This document shows positions 5,500-6,964 of a DNA stretch of 6,964 bases, piece after piece. The stretch's first letter is position 1, and every line of letters begins with the position of its first letter. Under the pieces are notes generated by a model. It was not told the DNA's origin and searched no databases. It saw nothing but the letters and a program-made list of their open reading frames with translations. Source of the DNA: an uncultured Chloroflexota bacterium (lineage in GTDB: Bacteria > Chloroflexota > Limnocylindria > Limnocylindrales > CSP1-4); assembly GCA_903928275.1 (NCBI GenBank), contig CAIYQJ010000168.1, positions 1-6,964 on the forward strand, read 5' to 3'. The position numbers were made by a program, and so were the translations under genes.

Positions 5500-5753
5500 C
5501 AGAACAGGCCCGGGTCCTGCGAGCGAGTGCCACCGTCTGACTGATAGCGGGGTTGGTGATTCCCCGGGTGAGCGACACTCCACTAGGTCGGTGAAACCCA
5601 GCGAGGGACTGTCCCCTCCCCACGGGTACCCGCCGAAGACGGTGGCGGCCGGCGTGATCGTGCTCCCAGCCACGAGACACGAGGACGCAGGCACGCGCCA
5701 GGCAGGGCGCCCGCCACGCCACGCTGCTACCACGAGCGCCAGCCAGCCAGGAC

Positions 5754-5767
5754 GGGAGGGAGGGAGG
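5754..5767 (+). other. G-rich run with quadruplex-like spacing
   Basis: Three GGG runs separated by single A are followed by A and GG, giving three full G-tracts and one short one. This could fold as a two-tier quadruplex or a three-tier one with a vacancy. It lies about 100 bases upstream of the serine recombinase start. Confidence 0.35.
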
Positions 5768-5817
5768 CAGGCGCGTGCTCTCTCTGGTGACGACCTACAC
5801 CACGTCTCACACCATGC

Positions 5818-5848
5818 ATGACACAATACGTTCGTATCGTGCTAAGAT
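5818..5848 (+). promoter_or_regulatory. Promoter for a leaderless serine recombinase transcript
   Basis: ATGACA (5818-5823) resembles the TTGACA -35 box and TAAGAT (5843-5848) the TATAAT -10 box, with a 19-base spacer (18 if TGACAC is used). The start codon ATG at 5855 lies just 6 bases after the -10 box, which is where transcription should begin. No Shine-Dalgarno sequence precedes it. This is the usual geometry of leaderless mRNAs, which are common in actinobacteria. Confidence 0.6.
5826..5837. promoter_or_regulatory. Palindrome inside the recombinase promoter (candidate operator)
   Basis: ATACG (5826-5830) and CGTAT (5833-5837) are perfect inverted half sites around TT. They lie wholly between the -35 and -10 boxes, so a dimer bound here would block RNA polymerase. 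The recombinase itself or a separate repressor could bind. Confidence 0.5.
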
Positions 5849-5854
5849 AGTGGC

Positions 5855-6547
5855 ATGGACGAGCAAACGGGAACGATCATCGGGTACGTCAGGGTGAGCA
5901 CCGAGGAGCAGGCAGACTCCCGAGCAGGCTTGGAGGCACAAAGGGCCGCCATCCTCGCGGAGGCAACACGCCGCGGATGGCACCACGTCGAGATCATCGA
6001 GGACGCCGGCTACTCCGGGAAGGACCTCAGGCGCCCAGGCATCGTCGAGGCGCTCGAGGCGCTCCGCCGGCACGACGCCAGCACGCTGGTCGTCGCGAAG
6101 CTCGACCGCCTGAGTCGCTCCATGCTCGACTTCGCCGGTCTCATGAACCGCGCCACGCGAGAGCACTGGTCCCTCGTCGCCCTTGACCTCGCCGTGGACA
6201 CCACGACCCCCGCCGGCGAGATGATGGCCAACGTCCTCGCGACCTTCGCGCAGTTTGAGCGGCGCCTCATCGGGCAGCGGACCCGCGACGCTCTCGCCGT
6301 GAAGAAGGCCGCAGGCGTCCAGCTGGGACGGCCGCGCACGATGCCCGACGACGTGCTCGCCCGCATCCTCGAGGAGCGAGCCGCCGGGCGCTCCACGCCG
6401 CAGATCGCAGCCGGACTCAACGCCGACAGCGTGCCGACCGTGCACGGTGGCCAGCGGTGGTACCCGTCCACCGTGAGCCGGGCACTGAGCGGCGCCGCCA
6501 CGCGTGAGGCCGAGGAGCTCGCGCGCGCGACCGCCGGCGAGGCGTAG
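5855..6547 (+). CDS. Small serine recombinase (resolvase/invertase family)
   Basis: The product is 230 residues. It cuts DNA through a phosphoserine bond to invert, excise or resolve segments. The N-terminal catalytic domain (8-140) has GYVRVSTEEQ with R13 and nucleophile S15, then AKLDRLSRS with D84, R85 and R88, corresponding to the gamma-delta resolvase active-site set, and the long helix E region (GEMMANVLATFAQFERRLIG, 121-140). GVQLGRPR (154-161) is the usual hinge. A C-terminal helix-turn-helix follows (AAGRSTPQIAAGLNADSVPT, 176-195, then RWYPSTVSRAL). Length fits simple resolvases and invertases, not large phage serine integrases, which carry extra zinc and coiled-coil domains. All active-site residues that I can check are present. 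Its own promoter and the lack of a ribosome binding site suggest expression separate from the upstream run. Confidence 0.92.
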   Translation: MDEQTGTIIGYVRVSTEEQADSRAGLEAQRAAILAEATRRGWHHVEIIEDAGYSGKDLRRPGIVEALEALRRHDASTLVVAKLDRLSRSMLDFAGLMNRATREHWSLVALDLAVDTTTPAGEMMANVLATFAQFERRLIGQRTRDALAVKKAAGVQLGRPRTMPDDVLARILEERAAGRSTPQIAAGLNADSVPTVHGGQRWYPSTVSRALSGAATREAEELARATAGEA

Positions 6548-6598
6548 GCCTGAGTAGGAAGCCCGCCCCACCCTCTCAGCGAGCCGCCCAGGCCGTCC

Positions 6599-6661
6599 CC
6601 GGTAGCACAGTACGAGCACGTCCCCCTCGTGATCCCCTCGTGGAGCCGGTCGCACAGTACG
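6599..6661. repeat. Pair of 16-base direct repeats downstream of the recombinase
   Basis: CCGGTAGCACAGTACG (6599-6614) and CCGGTCGCACAGTACG (6646-6661) match at 15 of 16 positions and start 47 bases apart. They lie in the non-coding gap between the serine recombinase and the 59-residue gene. Paired direct sites like this fit a regulator or recombinase binding array; the site type cannot be told by eye. Confidence 0.6.
6623..6644. repeat. 11-base tandem repeat between the direct repeats
   Basis: CCCCTCGTGAT (6623-6633) is followed at once by CCCCTCGTGGA (6634-6644), sharing their first nine bases. It fills much of the space between the two 16-base repeats. One helical turn per copy would place two bound proteins on the same face of the DNA. 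Confidence 0.5.
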
Positions 6662-6672
6662 GACCGAACGAA

Positions 6673-6708
6673 CGTGCGCTATCTGCCCGAAAGCCCGGAT
6701 AGTGCGTG
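6673..6708 (+). other. Leader hairpin upstream of the 59-residue gene
   Basis: Bases 6673-6683 can pair with 6698-6708: CTATC with GATAG is perfect, then outward pairs C-G, G-C and C-G with three G-T wobbles. The loop is 14 bases (6684-6697). The stem ends 21 bases before the AGGAG (6730-6734) of the next gene. The wobbles mean it is better as RNA than as a DNA site, which favours a transcript role. Confidence 0.45.
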
Positions 6709-6738
6709 CGCTGTTCGTCAAGCGTTGACAGGAGACCC

Positions 6739-6918
6739 ATGCTCGCCACGATCGAGAACCTGCCCACGGTGCTCTCTCTCGCGCCCCAGGAGGACGCGTA
6801 CCTCGTGGAGCTCGCACCCGGATTCGCCGTGAAGATGACCGAGGCGCAGCTCCGGGCGCTCGTCGCCTCCGCCCTCCGGGCGCAGCTGACCGACTGGACC
6901 GAGGAGCAGGAGGACTGA
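6739..6918 (+). CDS. Small hypothetical protein, 59 residues
   Basis: ATG at 6739 follows AGGAG (6730-6734) at a 4-base spacing; an in-frame GTG at 6706 would add 11 residues but lacks such a site and lies in the leader hairpin. The protein begins with an apparent beta region (LSLAPQEDAYLVELAPGFAV, 12-31), then has a helix (KMTEAQLRALVASALRAQLT, 32-51) and an acidic tail (DWTEEQED). There are no Cys, signal peptide or membrane segment. I do not recognise it. The size and acidic character fit a small regulator or antitoxin-like partner, but no toxin is visible before the window ends. Confidence 0.65.
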   Translation: MLATIENLPTVLSLAPQEDAYLVELAPGFAVKMTEAQLRALVASALRAQLTDWTEEQED

Positions 6919-6926
6919 CGCCCCGG

Positions 6927-6935
6927 TGCTAGGGT
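6927..6935 (+). promoter_or_regulatory. Possible extended -10 promoter for the next gene
   Basis: TGC followed by TAGGGT has the form of an extended -10 element often seen in actinobacteria. No good -35 is present. Transcription would start near 6942, at the ribosome binding site, leaving a very short leader before the ATG at 6956. The position is plausible but marginal. Confidence 0.35.
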
Positions 6936-6941
6936 GCCGCC

Positions 6942-6947
6942 AGGAGG
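6942..6947 (+). promoter_or_regulatory. Strong ribosome binding site for the gene running off the right edge
   Basis: AGGAGG is a full Shine-Dalgarno match and lies 8 bases before ATG at 6956, which marks that ATG as a real start. Confidence 0.75.
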
Positions 6948-6955
6948 TACCCGCC

Positions 6956-6964
6956 ATGGCACTC
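6956..6964 (+). CDS. First codons of a gene continuing past the window
   Basis: Only Met-Ala-Leu is visible. It is called as a gene because of the perfectly placed AGGAGG upstream and the same strand as everything else. The product cannot be predicted. Confidence 0.6.

Larger units (their letters stand above)
5446..5854. other. Non-coding stretch of about 400 bases with several hairpins
   Basis: No convincing gene lies between the zinc-finger gene and the serine recombinase. Open frames on both strands here give Arg/Pro/Ser-rich, low-complexity products without ribosome binding sites. Visible structure: a strong stem at 5472-5499, a 5-pair stem CGGGG/CCCCG at 5548-5566 with a 9-base loop, a short GGGA/TCCC stem near 5604-5614, a G-rich run at 5754-5767, and the recombinase promoter at the right end. 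It may hold terminators, a structured RNA, or a recombination site for the downstream recombinase. None of these can be assigned by eye. Confidence 0.6.

Noticed and set aside
5390..5821. 143-codon + strand frame across the non-coding gap
   Set aside because: It begins inside the zinc-finger gene, has no ribosome binding site, and is Ser/Arg/Pro low-complexity throughout.
4906..5826. Open frame on the - strand (306 codons) opposite the 3' end of the gene run and the gap
   Set aside because: Low-complexity Ser/Arg product, no ribosome binding site, and it crosses coupled genes on the + strand.
6725..6730. Perfect TTGACA, a consensus -35 box
   Set aside because: It touches the ribosome binding site of the gene at 6739. 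A -10 box would fall inside that gene, and nothing like one is there.
5807..6817. Long open frame on the - strand (336 codons) opposite the serine recombinase
   Set aside because: It mirrors a gene with clear family motifs and catalytic residues on the + strand. Its product is Arg/Gly/Ala-rich with no recognisable domain, as expected of an antisense frame in GC-rich DNA.

Overview
This is a GC-rich window with strong G/C bias at third codon positions. It looks like an accessory, mobile-element region from a high-GC actinomycete (Actinomycetota); nothing in it fixes the genus. All fourteen genes I support are on the + strand and packed tightly. No housekeeping gene, tRNA, rRNA, CRISPR array or complete insertion sequence is visible.

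Layout, left to right. Positions 2-286 are the C-terminal end of a tyrosine recombinase (integrase); its N-terminus lies outside the window. Its stop overlaps the GTG start of a 157-residue protein with two cysteine pairs (283-756). A small basic helical protein of a kind common in actinobacteria follows (846-1139). A hairpin and a good ribosome binding site then lead into a coupled gene run from 1202 to 5445: a 101-residue unknown (1202-1507), a DUF3987-type P-loop protein (1504-2904), a 121-residue acidic unknown (3013-3378), a CxxC plus winged-helix-like protein (3375-3677), a four-cysteine zinc-ribbon protein (3674-4051), a coiled-coil protein (4048-4656), an acidic 196-residue unknown (4649-5239) and a 69-residue zinc-finger protein (5236-5445). 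Six of the seven junctions in this run are 4- or 8-base stop/start overlaps, which implies one transcript with translational coupling.

The only break in that run (2905-3012) holds the most unusual structure here. Copies of the 8-mer TGCAAAAG spaced 9 bases apart begin inside the last codons of the DUF3987 gene and recur in inverted orientation about 100 bases downstream. Between them lie a third imperfect copy set and a long hairpin that contains the stop codon. It resembles an iteron-type replication origin or a multi-site operator, sitting beside a gene of a family often found in replication modules.

After 5445 comes about 400 bases of apparently non-coding DNA with several hairpins. It ends in a promoter that seems to drive a leaderless small serine recombinase (5855-6547). 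A palindrome sits between that promoter's -35 and -10 elements. The next non-coding stretch (6548-6738) has paired direct repeats, an 11-base tandem repeat and a leader hairpin, followed by a 59-residue unknown (6739-6918) and the first three codons of another gene (6956 onward).

Taken together, the integrase handles chromosomal insertion, the 1202-5445 run is probably a replication or maintenance module (inferred from DUF3987 and the repeats), and the serine recombinase is a second recombination activity that may belong to the same element or to a neighbour.
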